Source: Fibrobacter sp. (lineage in GTDB: Bacteria > Fibrobacterota > Fibrobacteria > Fibrobacterales > Fibrobacteraceae). Taken from it: 18,055 nucleotides of DNA. The stretch lies in contig JAFZOV010000007.1 in NCBI GenBank assembly GCA_017550445.1, positions 1 to 18,055 of the forward strand. Reading direction: 5' to 3'. This document shows positions 6,131 to 13,676 of this stretch, in pieces. Made by a program: the position numbers and the translations under genes. A model generated the notes under the pieces. That model saw only the letters and a list, made by a program, of their open reading frames with translations. It did not search any database and was not told the origin of the DNA. Within the stretch, counting starts at the first letter, position 1. Every line of letters begins with the position of its first letter.

Positions 6131-6255
6131 TGTGAAATGTGAGATGTGAAATGTGAGATTACTCATTACACATTCCACATTTCCTCATAGAGGATAACTC
6201 TACTAAGGTGCAAAAGCACCAAGTATCGTTTAACACATTCTAAATTCCAAACTCT
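6131..6255 (+). repeat. Heptad-repeat element with hairpin between cnoX and dusA
   Basis: Two exact copies of the 14-mer TGTGAAATGTGAGA (6131-6158), that is four 7-base units, are followed by a diverged inverted copy (about 6161-6187). CACATTTC at 6176-6183 can pair with GAAATGTG in the first arm. A perfect GGTGC-AAAA-GCACC hairpin lies at 6207-6220. The last 28 bases again run in sevens (GTTTAAC, ACATTCT, AAATTCC, AAACTCT), ending exactly at the dusA ATG. No promoter or Shine-Dalgarno site for dusA is visible here. Confidence 0.75.
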
Positions 6256-7239
6256 ATGTCTCTCGATTTCAACCGCAGATTATCCATTGCCCCGATGCTC
6301 GATTGCACCGACCGTCACGAACGGTACTTTTTGCGGTTGCTTTCGAAACACATTCTGCTTTATAGCGAAATGGTTACGACCAATGCGCTGCTGCATACTG
6401 ACCCGGACCAGTTCCTGCGCCATCAGGAATTCGAATACCCCGCCGTATTGCAACTAGGCGGCAGCAATCCCGCCGATTTGGCCAAGTGCAGCAAGATGGT
6501 CGAAGAATCCGGATTCCAGGAAGTCAACTTGAATTGCGGCTGTCCTTCGGACCGCGTGCAGAACGGGAACTTCGGCGCATGCCTCATGAAAGACAAGAAC
6601 CTGGTCGCCGACTGCTTCAAGGCGATGCAGGATGCCGTGAGCATTCCCGTATCGATCAAGTGCCGCATCGGCGTTGACGAATTTGACTCCTGGGAATTTT
6701 TCCGCGACTTTGTAGGCACCATCGCCGATGCGGGTTGCCGCGTGTTCATCATCCACGCCCGCAAAGCGTGGCTCAAGGGCCTAAGCCCCAAGGAAAACCG
6801 TGAAGTTCCGCCGCTGAAATACGATGTGGTACACCGACTCAAGGCAGAAATGCCGCAGCTGAACATTTCGATTAACGGTGGAATCAAGACGCTTGACCAG
6901 GTACAAGAACAGCTGCAAGATTTAGACGGCGTCATGGTCGGCCGCGAGGCATACGAAAATCCGTGGTTCCTGCGCGATGCCGACGAACGCATCTTTGGCG
7001 AAAAAGAACCGCCGCGATTTGCGTTGCGCAAGGAACTCCTGGAAGCCTACCTTCCCTACGTAGAAATGGAATCGGCACGCGGCACCCCCGCAACGATTCT
7101 GGTGCGCCATATTTACGGGCTGTTCAACGGCAAGCCTGGCGCCCGCAAGTTCCGCCAGTACCTCGGCGAAAACGCCCCCAAAACAAACAACCCCGCGGAA
7201 ATGATCCGCAGGGCCATGGATTTAGTTACAGAGCCTTAA
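6256..7239 (+). CDS. dusA: tRNA-dihydrouridine synthase A
   Basis: DusA is an FMN enzyme that reduces uridine to dihydrouridine in the D-loop of tRNA. The 327-residue protein has all the DusA hallmarks: IAPMLDCTDRHERYFLRLLS near the N-terminus, NLNCGCPSDRVQNGNFGACL with the catalytic Cys96 in the GCP triplet, HARKAWLKGLSPKENREVPP (the DusA-specific insert), NISINGGI and GREAYENPW for FMN phosphate binding. The length is normal. Most DusA proteins have Trp where this one has Cys17 in MLDxTDRH. The ATG at 6256 gives the expected N-terminus but has no Shine-Dalgarno site; it may be cotranscribed with cnoX. It is convergent with the lipoprotein gene, the stop codons lying about 12 bases apart. 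Confidence 0.96.
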   Translation: MSLDFNRRLSIAPMLDCTDRHERYFLRLLSKHILLYSEMVTTNALLHTDPDQFLRHQEFEYPAVLQLGGSNPADLAKCSKMVEESGFQEVNLNCGCPSDRVQNGNFGACLMKDKNLVADCFKAMQDAVSIPVSIKCRIGVDEFDSWEFFRDFVGTIADAGCRVFIIHARKAWLKGLSPKENREVPPLKYDVVHRLKAEMPQLNISINGGIKTLDQVQEQLQDLDGVMVGREAYENPWFLRDADERIFGEKEPPRFALRKELLEAYLPYVEMESARGTPATILVRHIYGLFNGKPGARKFRQYLGENAPKTNNPAEMIRRAMDLVTEP

Positions 7240-7241
7240 TT

Positions 7242-7259
7242 CTGTTCTGATTAGAACAG
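7242..7259. terminator. Hairpin between convergent genes
   Basis: CTGTTCT (7242-7248), loop GATT and AGAACAG (7253-7259) form a perfect 7-bp stem spanning the gap between dusA and the lipoprotein gene; it includes the latter's stop codon. Neither side has a T-run, so it is at best a weak bidirectional terminator or an mRNA end-protecting hairpin. Confidence 0.45.
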
Positions 7260-8375
7260 GGCGATGCTATACGGCGGAAGAGCACCCTTCGGCTGCTTGA
7301 GAGAGGACTTCTTCTCGCCATCCCAAACAACGACCTTAGAATCAGCACGGTCACCCACATAGAGCTTGCCATCAGCAACGGCTATGCTTCCCGAAGCATC
7401 AGAAAGATCCTTAATCTTTTCAACCTTCTTGGAAGAAAGATCAACCTTCTTCACTTCCGTAATGGCAGCCCAGTTTTCGTCGTAGCCCAAGTTAAGTACA
7501 ACATAAGCGATACCGTCTTCAACAACAACATTAGCTACACCACCGCCAAGTTCTTCGCCAGAAATGTACAACGAAGAACTCTTCTTGGATTCATTGATCT
7601 TTTCAATACCGCGCTTCTTGTCGGCATCGGTACCAGAAGCAGCATTGTATTCACCATGGGTAGCCACATAGACAGCATCATCATCGATAATGATAGCCTT
7701 GGGATTCTTGGTCTTCAGCTGAATGGTATCCTTCAAGTCGCCAGTAGATGCATCGTAAATGGCGAGGAGGCCCTTGGGATAAGTCGTTGCCCAGGTCGTC
7801 GGGTCCATCGTATAACGCTGCATCAGGACATAGAGCTTGCCAGCGTTCAATTCGATGTCAGCCACGTACGGCGTCGTTTCGCCCTTGTAAGAGAACTTAC
7901 CGGTCTTAATCGACTTGAGAACCTTGCCATCCTTAGTAGAAATCTTGACCAGAGAGTCAGCAGCCTGCAAAGCAACCCATGCTTCGTCATCATCGAAGGC
8001 CATGTCAATCGGGTTAGAACCGTCATCAAGGGAAGCCTGCCATGTCACAGCCTTCTTGCCTTCGGTTTCCAACTTTTCAGGATCGATTTTCGAAATATTG
8101 TCGGCGCCAATAGCTTCAAGAACATAGAGGTCAGCACCGTCAACAACGACCTTAGAATCCTGATGGAACGAAAGGCTCTTTTCAGAGACATTTCCTTCCT
8201 TGTCGATCCAACGAAGTTCGCCGGTTTTGTAGTCGCTGGTATAGACGACACCCGTCAAGGATACGTCTACCTTGTCAGAAGCGCTGGAGCTGGAATCGTC
8301 ACCGCAAGCCACGAGGCCAAAGGTCAGGCCAAATGCAGCGAGAGCGGCAAGAGACTGTTTTTTGATCTTATTCAT
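7251..8375 (-). CDS. Propeller-like lipoprotein, probable BtuG-type cobalamin-binding partner
   Basis: The 374-residue product has a type II signal peptide (MNKIKKQSLAALAAFGLTFG, then LVAC with lipid Cys24) followed by GDDSSSS, an acidic-serine start typical of exported lipoproteins in this group. The mature part is a chain of repeated β-rich units such as DGADLYVLEAIG, DDDAVYVATHG, EDGIAYVVLNLG and ADGKLYVGDRAD. This pattern is expected of a YncE/NHL-like β-propeller. The gene follows the TonB-receptor gene by about 40 bases in one operon behind a cobalamin riboswitch. In Bacteroides the surface propeller lipoprotein BtuG captures vitamin B12 for BtuB, so an equivalent role is likely here by context, not by demonstrated homology. 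The ATG at 8375 is preferred over an upstream TTG because AGGA precedes it and the signal peptide starts there. Confidence 0.8.
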   Translation of the reverse strand: MNKIKKQSLAALAAFGLTFGLVACGDDSSSSASDKVDVSLTGVVYTSDYKTGELRWIDKEGNVSEKSLSFHQDSKVVVDGADLYVLEAIGADNISKIDPEKLETEGKKAVTWQASLDDGSNPIDMAFDDDEAWVALQAADSLVKISTKDGKVLKSIKTGKFSYKGETTPYVADIELNAGKLYVLMQRYTMDPTTWATTYPKGLLAIYDASTGDLKDTIQLKTKNPKAIIIDDDAVYVATHGEYNAASGTDADKKRGIEKINESKKSSSLYISGEELGGGVANVVVEDGIAYVVLNLGYDENWAAITEVKKVDLSSKKVEKIKDLSDASGSIAVADGKLYVGDRADSKVVVWDGEKKSSLKQPKGALPPYSIALF

Positions 8376-8415
8376 TTTTTTTCCTTTTCTGGCTTTACGC
8401 AATTAAGCGCGGGGG

Positions 8416-10422
8416 CTAGAACCCCTGTATGATTGTGAACTTATATTCTCGCCCAGGCATCGGAAAGGGCGTATAGAAATTTCGGTACTTTTCGTCGGTA
8501 ATATTATCCACGGAAAAGGCTAAACGAGTCTTGTCGAAAGGCTGATATCCAAGGTTTGCGCCATGCGTCGCCACAGCAGGCTGATCCATACGATTGGCGC
8601 GGTCACTATACATAACGCTCCGCCACTGAGAAGTCCATGTAAAATCAAGGTGTAACGGCAAATGCAAAACGGTCTCAGCATAGTAAGACTGTTCGGGTTC
8701 ACCCGGAAGCAAATTACCCTTATAGGGGCCTTTCGAGCGGTCCTTCGTCTTTTGGAACGTGGCACGAAGCACGACATCCATAAATTTGGCGGGACTACTA
8801 TTCAGCTCCAATTCGACACCTCGCACTAACGAACGAGCAATATTGTCGGCTCGCAAGTGTTCCAATACAATCACCCAGCAGATTCCATCTTCGATATGCG
8901 ATTCATAATAAGAACCTCTCAACAATGTTCTTTTGTGCGGGAACGTGTACTGAGCAGATGCCTCGAAACGGGTCGCCTTTTCACGTTTCAAGTTCGGATT
9001 AGAGATTGCACCAGGAAACGTTCCATAGAGCTCCATCAGTGCAGGCTGCTGATAAAACCTACCCAAAGACAGCTCTCCCATCACGGGAATTTCAGCGTTT
9101 CCCAAACGTACATAGGTACGCCCAGCAAAAGTAACATCCCTATCTTCTGCTTCTTCCAAAGACCGCCCCCCTGTCGGCAACACGAAAGTGCCTTCATCGA
9201 GATGGTCCTTCAACACATGAACGGAACCTTCGCCACCGAGACCAGCATACTTAAAAAGCTGGTAGTACAAATCGCCGGAGCCAAGAAAGTTCAAACGATC
9301 TAGCGCCCAATCCTTTGAATCGCCACGAGCCTCGGCACGCTCCCATTCAAAAGCAATACGGGTAGAGCCCGTCATGCGGTCTACCGGAGTCCATTCCGCC
9401 CAAATTTCAGGGACTACCTTGTAGGTTGCGGCGCCATACTCCATGAACATATTATTGGTATAGCCCAAATGGTCCAGAGGATAATATGAACTCGAAAGGT
9501 TCTTGTCGAATCGTGCCGATATTCCGCCATACAAGAATAACTTATCGTCAAAATAACCGACTGATTCAAGCCCATAGCGCATTAGCGCAGATTCCCCTAC
9601 GAATTTAGCGACTTTGGTCTGTTGCTCTTCTTTACCGGGATTGCCTCCTTCGTAACGAGAAGCCGTGACCGAAACGGTCGAAAAATAGCCGTTACGATGC
9701 AGCATACGAAACTGCACATTTCCAGATACATCGGTATACTCGGCATTTTCCCGAGTCGCGGTAAAATCGTCATCATCATTGTACTGCGTACCGTTACGAT
9801 TCAGGTATTCGTAGTCGTTATCGCTATGGCGTGTCGCAAAAGAAGAAGCAAAAGATACACTATCAGCCACAGGAGCACTTACCTGAAACGAGCCTTCCCA
9901 CAAGTTATGGTTTCCATAAGCGCCCAAGATGCGGCCACCTTTTTTCACAGCGTTCTTTGTGACAAAGTTTATGGCACCGCCAATTCCCGACACTCCAAAC
10001 TTCACCGGAACATTGCCCTTGTACACTTCTATTTTTTCCATCTGGTTCAAATCGATTGAGCCCAGATTCACGGCACCGCCACTTGCGTCGTTCAGGGGAA
10101 CGCCATCGACACAAATCATAATGTTACGGGCTGCTACGCCACGTACAGACACCGTCTGAAAACTGCCTACGCCCCCCTGCTTATAAGACTGAATTCCGGG
10201 AAGCGTAGCAAGCAAATCTGCCGCAGAAAGAGCCTTTCCTTCCCAAGCAGCAGAAGTGATTTCGGTGTAATTGGAGTTTTTTATTAAAACAACATCATTC
10301 TCGGTAACCACATCGGTCACACCGAGATCTTGCACGGGCTCGGAATCGTCAAGGGCATAACCCCAGACATAGCCCGAAAGTACCGCTAAAAAAGCAGCTT
10401 TGTAGAATGACGTCGTTCGCAT
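8416..10422 (-). CDS. btuB: TonB-dependent outer-membrane receptor, probable cobalamin transporter
   Basis: This 668-residue outer-membrane receptor takes up its ligand with energy from TonB-ExbBD. A signal peptide (MRTTSFYKAAFLAVLSGYVW…) is followed by a possible TonB box near TDVVTENDVVL. The plug domain (about 55-155) contains LLATLPGIQSYKQGG, VSVRGVAARNIMICVDGVPL and MEKIEVYKG with the SGIGGAINFVTK end. A 22-strand-type barrel follows, with late motifs NPNLKREKATRFE, RGVELEL and FSVDNITDEKYRNF, and ends in Phe. Length fits BtuB-like receptors (about 600-700). Receptors of this type vary in ligand; cobalamin is assigned because the transcript starts with a cobalamin riboswitch. GAGGAA lies just before the ATG at 10420-10422. 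It forms an operon with the downstream propeller lipoprotein. Confidence 0.9.
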   Translation of the reverse strand: MRTTSFYKAAFLAVLSGYVWGYALDDSEPVQDLGVTDVVTENDVVLIKNSNYTEITSAAWEGKALSAADLLATLPGIQSYKQGGVGSFQTVSVRGVAARNIMICVDGVPLNDASGGAVNLGSIDLNQMEKIEVYKGNVPVKFGVSGIGGAINFVTKNAVKKGGRILGAYGNHNLWEGSFQVSAPVADSVSFASSFATRHSDNDYEYLNRNGTQYNDDDDFTATRENAEYTDVSGNVQFRMLHRNGYFSTVSVTASRYEGGNPGKEEQQTKVAKFVGESALMRYGLESVGYFDDKLFLYGGISARFDKNLSSSYYPLDHLGYTNNMFMEYGAATYKVVPEIWAEWTPVDRMTGSTRIAFEWERAEARGDSKDWALDRLNFLGSGDLYYQLFKYAGLGGEGSVHVLKDHLDEGTFVLPTGGRSLEEAEDRDVTFAGRTYVRLGNAEIPVMGELSLGRFYQQPALMELYGTFPGAISNPNLKREKATRFEASAQYTFPHKRTLLRGSYYESHIEDGICWVIVLEHLRADNIARSLVRGVELELNSSPAKFMDVVLRATFQKTKDRSKGPYKGNLLPGEPEQSYYAETVLHLPLHLDFTWTSQWRSVMYSDRANRMDQPAVATHGANLGYQPFDKTRLAFSVDNITDEKYRNFYTPFPMPGREYKFTIIQGF

Positions 10423-10444
10423 CGTTCCTCAAACAATCGTTTCC

Positions 10445-10628
10445 CACAGTTCTTCTGGCTCGGGGCTCAACCTACTCCCGGCTCCTTCACACCTTTGCAG
10501 GCATTGGTTCATGCCGGTTTCGTCCTCCCTTACAGCGGCGCGACCGCCCCCGGCTTTCACGGGATTCTCTCCTTGCGGGTCTCCCAGTAGGGCTCTCGCA
10601 TGGGCTTTTCAGGGCACAGGAAACTTTT
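10445..10628 (-). ncRNA. Cobalamin riboswitch
   Basis: The minus-strand leader holds the conserved core of the B12 aptamer. GAGAATCCCGTGAAAGCC (about 10569-10552) is followed by GGGGGCGGTCGCGCCGCTGTAAGGGAGG, split over about 10551-10524, in which GCCGCTGTAA is the most conserved stretch. The B12-box equivalent AGCCGGGAGTAGGTT (about 10482-10468) lies downstream. Order and spacing fit the class. The element ends about 20 bases before the receptor's ribosome site, so translational control is more likely than termination; no T-run follows. Exact ends are estimated. Confidence 0.92.
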
Positions 10629-10636
10629 CTACCACA

Positions 10637-10668
10637 AATATAGGAATATTTTTACAATTTGCTATATT
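10637..10668. promoter_or_regulatory. Divergent −10 elements for the riboswitch-receptor operon and nadA
   Basis: Minus-strand TATATT (10637-10642, in CCTATATTTG) would start the riboswitch transcript near 10629. Plus-strand TATATT (10663-10668, in GCTATATTTA) ends seven bases before the nadA ATG. Neither has a good −35 match. The two −10s are 20 bases apart. Confidence 0.6.
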
Positions 10669-10675
10669 TAGGGGT

Positions 10676-11692
10676 ATGACAGCAGAAGAACTTTATAAAC
10701 GTCTTAGCACCATTCAGCCGGGCGCCGTCCTTTGCACCTATTCCATGGAAAAGTGCGAACAGATGCTCCCCCTCATCAACGAAATCAACGAGCTGAAAAA
10801 AGAACGCGATGCAGTGATCCTCGCCCACAGCTATGTGGCCCCCGAAATCATCCTGGGTGTTGCCGACTACGATGGCGACAGCTTCAAGCTGAGCCAGGAC
10901 GCCACCAAGGTGAGCGCCAAGACAATTGTGTTCTCTGCAGTGCGCTTCATGGGCGAAACCGCGAAGATTTTGAACCCGACCAAGGACGTGCTCATTCCGG
11001 GCCCGCTTACGGGTTGTAGCCTCGCCGACTCCATTACCGGTGCCGAAGTCAAGGCTCTCCGTGAAAAGTACCCCGACCACACTTTCGTCTGCTACATCAA
11101 CACCACCGCCGACGTGAAAGCCAACTGCGACGTGTGCGTCACGAGCAGCAACGTGATGAAGATTGTGTCGAGCCTCGAAAACGACAAGATCGTGTTCGTT
11201 CCCGACGGTCTCATGGGTCAGAACCTCATTGACGAAATGCAGAAGCGCGGCATCAAGAAAGAAATCGTACTCCACAGCGGTTGCTGCTATGTTCACGAAA
11301 CCTACGATTCCGAACTCATCAACTTCTTCCGCAGCCAGAACCCGGGACTCAAGGTGGTAAGCCACCCCGAATGCCACCCGGGCGTCGCCCTCCTTAGCGA
11401 CTACGTGGGCAGCACCGGCCAGATGGTAAACTACATCAAGGAACAGCCCGAAGGCACACCGTTCCTCCTGCTCACCGAATGCGGTCTGAACGCACGTATG
11501 CAGTACGAATTTCCGAAAAAGACATTCATCGGTAGCTGCAGCATGTGCAAGTACATGAAGTCGAATTCGCTCGAAAACATTTTGGAAACCTTGCGTCATC
11601 CGGAAAAGGCCCAGCATGTGGAACTCGAAGAGAGCGTGCGCATCGCCGCCAAGAAGTGCATCGACGCCATGTTCTATTACGCGAGCAAGTAA
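10676..11692 (+). CDS. nadA: Quinolinate synthase
   Basis: NadA is a 4Fe-4S enzyme that condenses iminoaspartate with dihydroxyacetone phosphate to quinolinate, the entry to de novo NAD synthesis. The 338-residue protein has the three-fold NadA layout and motifs: AVILAHSYVAPEI, DYDGDSFKLSQDA, PGPLTGCSLAD with cluster ligand Cys114, FVPDGLMGQNL, SHPECHPGV with Cys233, and GSCSMCKYM with Cys288 or Cys291. The open frame extends upstream of this ATG, but that part overlaps the antisense riboswitch and has no family similarity. The ATG at 10676 gives the normal length and lies seven bases after a −10. AGGGG touches the start codon too closely to be a normal ribosome site, suggesting leaderless mRNA. 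No nadB or nadC is adjacent. Confidence 0.96.
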   Translation: MTAEELYKRLSTIQPGAVLCTYSMEKCEQMLPLINEINELKKERDAVILAHSYVAPEIILGVADYDGDSFKLSQDATKVSAKTIVFSAVRFMGETAKILNPTKDVLIPGPLTGCSLADSITGAEVKALREKYPDHTFVCYINTTADVKANCDVCVTSSNVMKIVSSLENDKIVFVPDGLMGQNLIDEMQKRGIKKEIVLHSGCCYVHETYDSELINFFRSQNPGLKVVSHPECHPGVALLSDYVGSTGQMVNYIKEQPEGTPFLLLTECGLNARMQYEFPKKTFIGSCSMCKYMKSNSLENILETLRHPEKAQHVELEESVRIAAKKCIDAMFYYASK

Positions 11693-11693
11693 A

Positions 11694-11714
11694 AGTTAGA
11701 GGTTAGGGGTTAAA
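11694..11714 (+). repeat. Heptad repeat between nadA and the next gene
   Basis: Three 7-base units AGTTAGA, GGTTAGG and GGTTAAA fill the 23-base gap. The AGGGG inside the repeat falls at ribosome-site distance (about six bases) from the ATG at 11716, so the repeat appears to double as a Shine-Dalgarno site. Confidence 0.65.
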
Positions 11715-11715
11715 A

Positions 11716-12387
11716 ATGAAAAAAATGAAGATCATCGCACTGTTCGTCTGCCTGTTGGCAGGTTTCACCTTTGCAGAAGATTATTACTGGCCGCGCACCT
11801 ACTATGTAAGCGCAGGCTTTGGAGCGCAAGTTTCAAAGGGCGACTTCAACAAGCATGTCGTTACCGGCAAAGACTCTGCCGGAGTCAAGGGAAGCATCCA
11901 CCCTCCTGCACTAGAATTCGTTGCCACTCCAGACTTTATGCTTGGTGTAAACCTTGGAGCATTCACCTTCGGGCTGGGTTTCCAGTATTGGACCTCTGAA
12001 CAAGTTCTTGGCGGATTTCTGGACGAATCCTACAAGCAGGACACGAGAATCTGGCGTTTCAGCTTGGAGGCTACATACAACCTATTCTACCCCGATTTTT
12101 TCCAAATCGGACTTGGGGTAGGTTACGCATACAACAGTGTTAAATCAGACAATGCGACCATCTTTGGCGATAAAGCGTACAATACCGAATTCATGGGATC
12201 CGCAGTCGCCTTTATCGCCAACATCCATTATTACATCACCGATAATATCGCGATGGTTCCCGCCATTAAATTTTACGAAAGCTGGTTCAAGAACGTACAT
12301 TGTTCCCGCATCGAAAACAATGATATAGACCCGTACCTGTGGCAAACTTTCGTTTTAGCCACGGTTTCAATACAATACCAGTTCTAG
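11716..12387 (+). CDS. Outer-membrane β-barrel protein, 223 residues
   Basis: This is a secreted protein with a type I signal peptide (MKKMKIIALFVCLLAGFTFA, cleavage probably before EDYYW). The mature part of about 203 residues alternates polar and aromatic or glycine residues in strand-like blocks, such as TYYVSAGFGAQV, FTFGLGFQYW, FFQIGLGVGYAYN and FVLATVSIQYQF. It ends in Phe, the usual signal for assembly of an outer-membrane barrel. The size fits an 8- to 10-strand barrel of the OmpA/OmpW-like kind, but I do not recognise a specific family or ligand. An alternative ATG three codons later is possible. It probably follows nadA on the same transcript, with no functional link apparent. Confidence 0.75.
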   Translation: MKKMKIIALFVCLLAGFTFAEDYYWPRTYYVSAGFGAQVSKGDFNKHVVTGKDSAGVKGSIHPPALEFVATPDFMLGVNLGAFTFGLGFQYWTSEQVLGGFLDESYKQDTRIWRFSLEATYNLFYPDFFQIGLGVGYAYNSVKSDNATIFGDKAYNTEFMGSAVAFIANIHYYITDNIAMVPAIKFYESWFKNVHCSRIENNDIDPYLWQTFVLATVSIQYQF

Positions 12388-12392
12388 TCTCG

Positions 12393-12429
12393 TTGAGCCG
12401 CGCCCCTAATATTGCTATTATTGGCGCGG
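12393..12429 (+). promoter_or_regulatory. Promoter embedded in a GC-rich palindrome
   Basis: TTGAGC (12393-12398) and TATTAT (12416-12421) are 17 bases apart. The perfect inverted repeat CCGCGCC (12398-12404) and GGCGCGG (12423-12429) brackets the −10 and ends one base before the ATG at 12431. This looks like an operator, or an RNA hairpin at the start. No T-run follows, so it is not a terminator. Confidence 0.55.
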
Positions 12430-12430
12430 T

Positions 12431-13642
12431 ATGAAAAAGTTATTTCTAGCAGCATTATTAATGGGGGCCGCCGCAACATCCGCAATGGATGAAAATGGCT
12501 GGGCCTCTGAATTTGAATCCATGTCCGCGTTCGATTCCCGATATGGAGAACGTTCCGGTTACGTTAAGCCGATTATAAACAATCTCGGCAACGTACTGAA
12601 CAGCAACTGGTACGTAAGCGCCACCGTTCCACAAAGTTTCACCTTCGAAGCGGGTCTCCCGTTTTCAATTATCCCCATCGGCGACGACGACAAGAAATAC
12701 ACCGAATCCTATAGCTTTTTTGGACAAGACGTTGAATACGAGTTGCCAACCATTTTTGGAGACCATCGTGATATGAGTCCTGAAAGTACAGACCCAACGG
12801 ACTTCGTTTACGGAAACAAGACACTGAACGGGCTCGGCGTATTCACCTACCCGTACCTACAGTTCGGAGCTGGTTTTTACCACTTCCGCGCCGCTCTCCG
12901 CTTTATGTACCTTCCCCCCATCAGCGAATTGCGCAAGTTCAGCCTGTTCGGCATCGGGTTTCAATACAGTTTCGGCCACTTTTTCCAGTATATGTTGCCC
13001 AAAGCCGCACAACCCCTTAACGTGAGCGTTGTTTACGGCTACAATTCCAGCAGCATCGGCTATCGTCCCGACAAATTCGAAGGCGAACTGGATCTTGACA
13101 TTTCCACTCACAATTTCTCATTTGTTATCGGTTACAAGCCCTTCGACTTCTTCGAAGTCATGATGTCGCTTGGTTACCAGAGCGCAGAAATGCTTTCTTA
13201 CGGTGAGCTCTACCAAACCGACGCTTACAGCAACTTTAGGACAAGCGAAATTCAACCCGACATCACCGTCAAAGGAAATAACGGTTTCCGCTTCGGCCTC
13301 GAAGTCGCCTTCCAGATCGGCAAGGCGTTCCATCCGGTCGTAGGTTTCGATTACGCAGGCAAGTCCAGCTTCACTACAAACGTACTCTACTTCAGACAGC
13401 AATTTGGCGAAGATCCTTCGCCTGCAGATATTGCAAAGCAAAAGGGAACGTCTCAACAAGCCACGACAAAGTCGACTTATACATCTTCAGCGCCGTCAAC
13501 AGAATCCAGCGCAGACTCTTGGTCTGGAACAGAAAATTCAGAAGAAGACTGGAACACCAACACTGATGCTGAAATGATGAACGACGTCCCTGCAGAAAAT
13601 GATTCTGCAGAAGAACAGGCAAGCAACAGCGAAGATTTTTAA
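12431..13642 (+). CDS. Outer-membrane β-barrel protein with long acidic tail, 403 residues
   Basis: A type I signal peptide (MKKLFLAALLMGAAATSA, cleavage before MDENG) leads a β-rich mature protein with strand-like blocks such as WYVSATVPQSFTFEAGLP, LGVFTYPYLQFGAGF, FSLFGIGFQYSFGHFF and FHPVVGFDYAGKS. These end near FRQQFGE at about residue 327. The remaining 75 or so residues are hydrophilic and rich in Ser, Thr, Glu, Asp and Asn, ending NSEDF, with no strand pattern. Such a tail is unusual because barrel proteins normally end with the last strand. I do not recognise the family. It starts at the palindromic promoter and is followed 34 bases later by cstA. Confidence 0.75.
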   Translation: MKKLFLAALLMGAAATSAMDENGWASEFESMSAFDSRYGERSGYVKPIINNLGNVLNSNWYVSATVPQSFTFEAGLPFSIIPIGDDDKKYTESYSFFGQDVEYELPTIFGDHRDMSPESTDPTDFVYGNKTLNGLGVFTYPYLQFGAGFYHFRAALRFMYLPPISELRKFSLFGIGFQYSFGHFFQYMLPKAAQPLNVSVVYGYNSSSIGYRPDKFEGELDLDISTHNFSFVIGYKPFDFFEVMMSLGYQSAEMLSYGELYQTDAYSNFRTSEIQPDITVKGNNGFRFGLEVAFQIGKAFHPVVGFDYAGKSSFTTNVLYFRQQFGEDPSPADIAKQKGTSQQATTKSTYTSSAPSTESSADSWSGTENSEEDWNTNTDAEMMNDVPAENDSAEEQASNSEDF

Positions 13643-13676
13643 AAATTAAAAACAAACCTTAAAAAGAAGGCATAAC

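Noticed and set aside
8376..8402. TTG start nine codons upstream for the propeller lipoprotein
   Set aside because: The ATG at 8375 has a ribosome site and begins a standard lipoprotein signal peptide.
10511..10675. Upstream extension of nadA by 55 codons
   Set aside because: It overlaps the antisense riboswitch, lacks NadA similarity, and the internal ATG gives the family's normal length.
10652..11617. Minus-strand open frame of 321 codons over nadA
   Set aside because: It is antisense to a clear quinolinate synthase and has no recognisable protein features.
12398..12429. Palindrome as a terminator for the upstream outer-membrane gene
   Set aside because: No T-run follows and the arms are 18 bases apart; an operator is a better reading.
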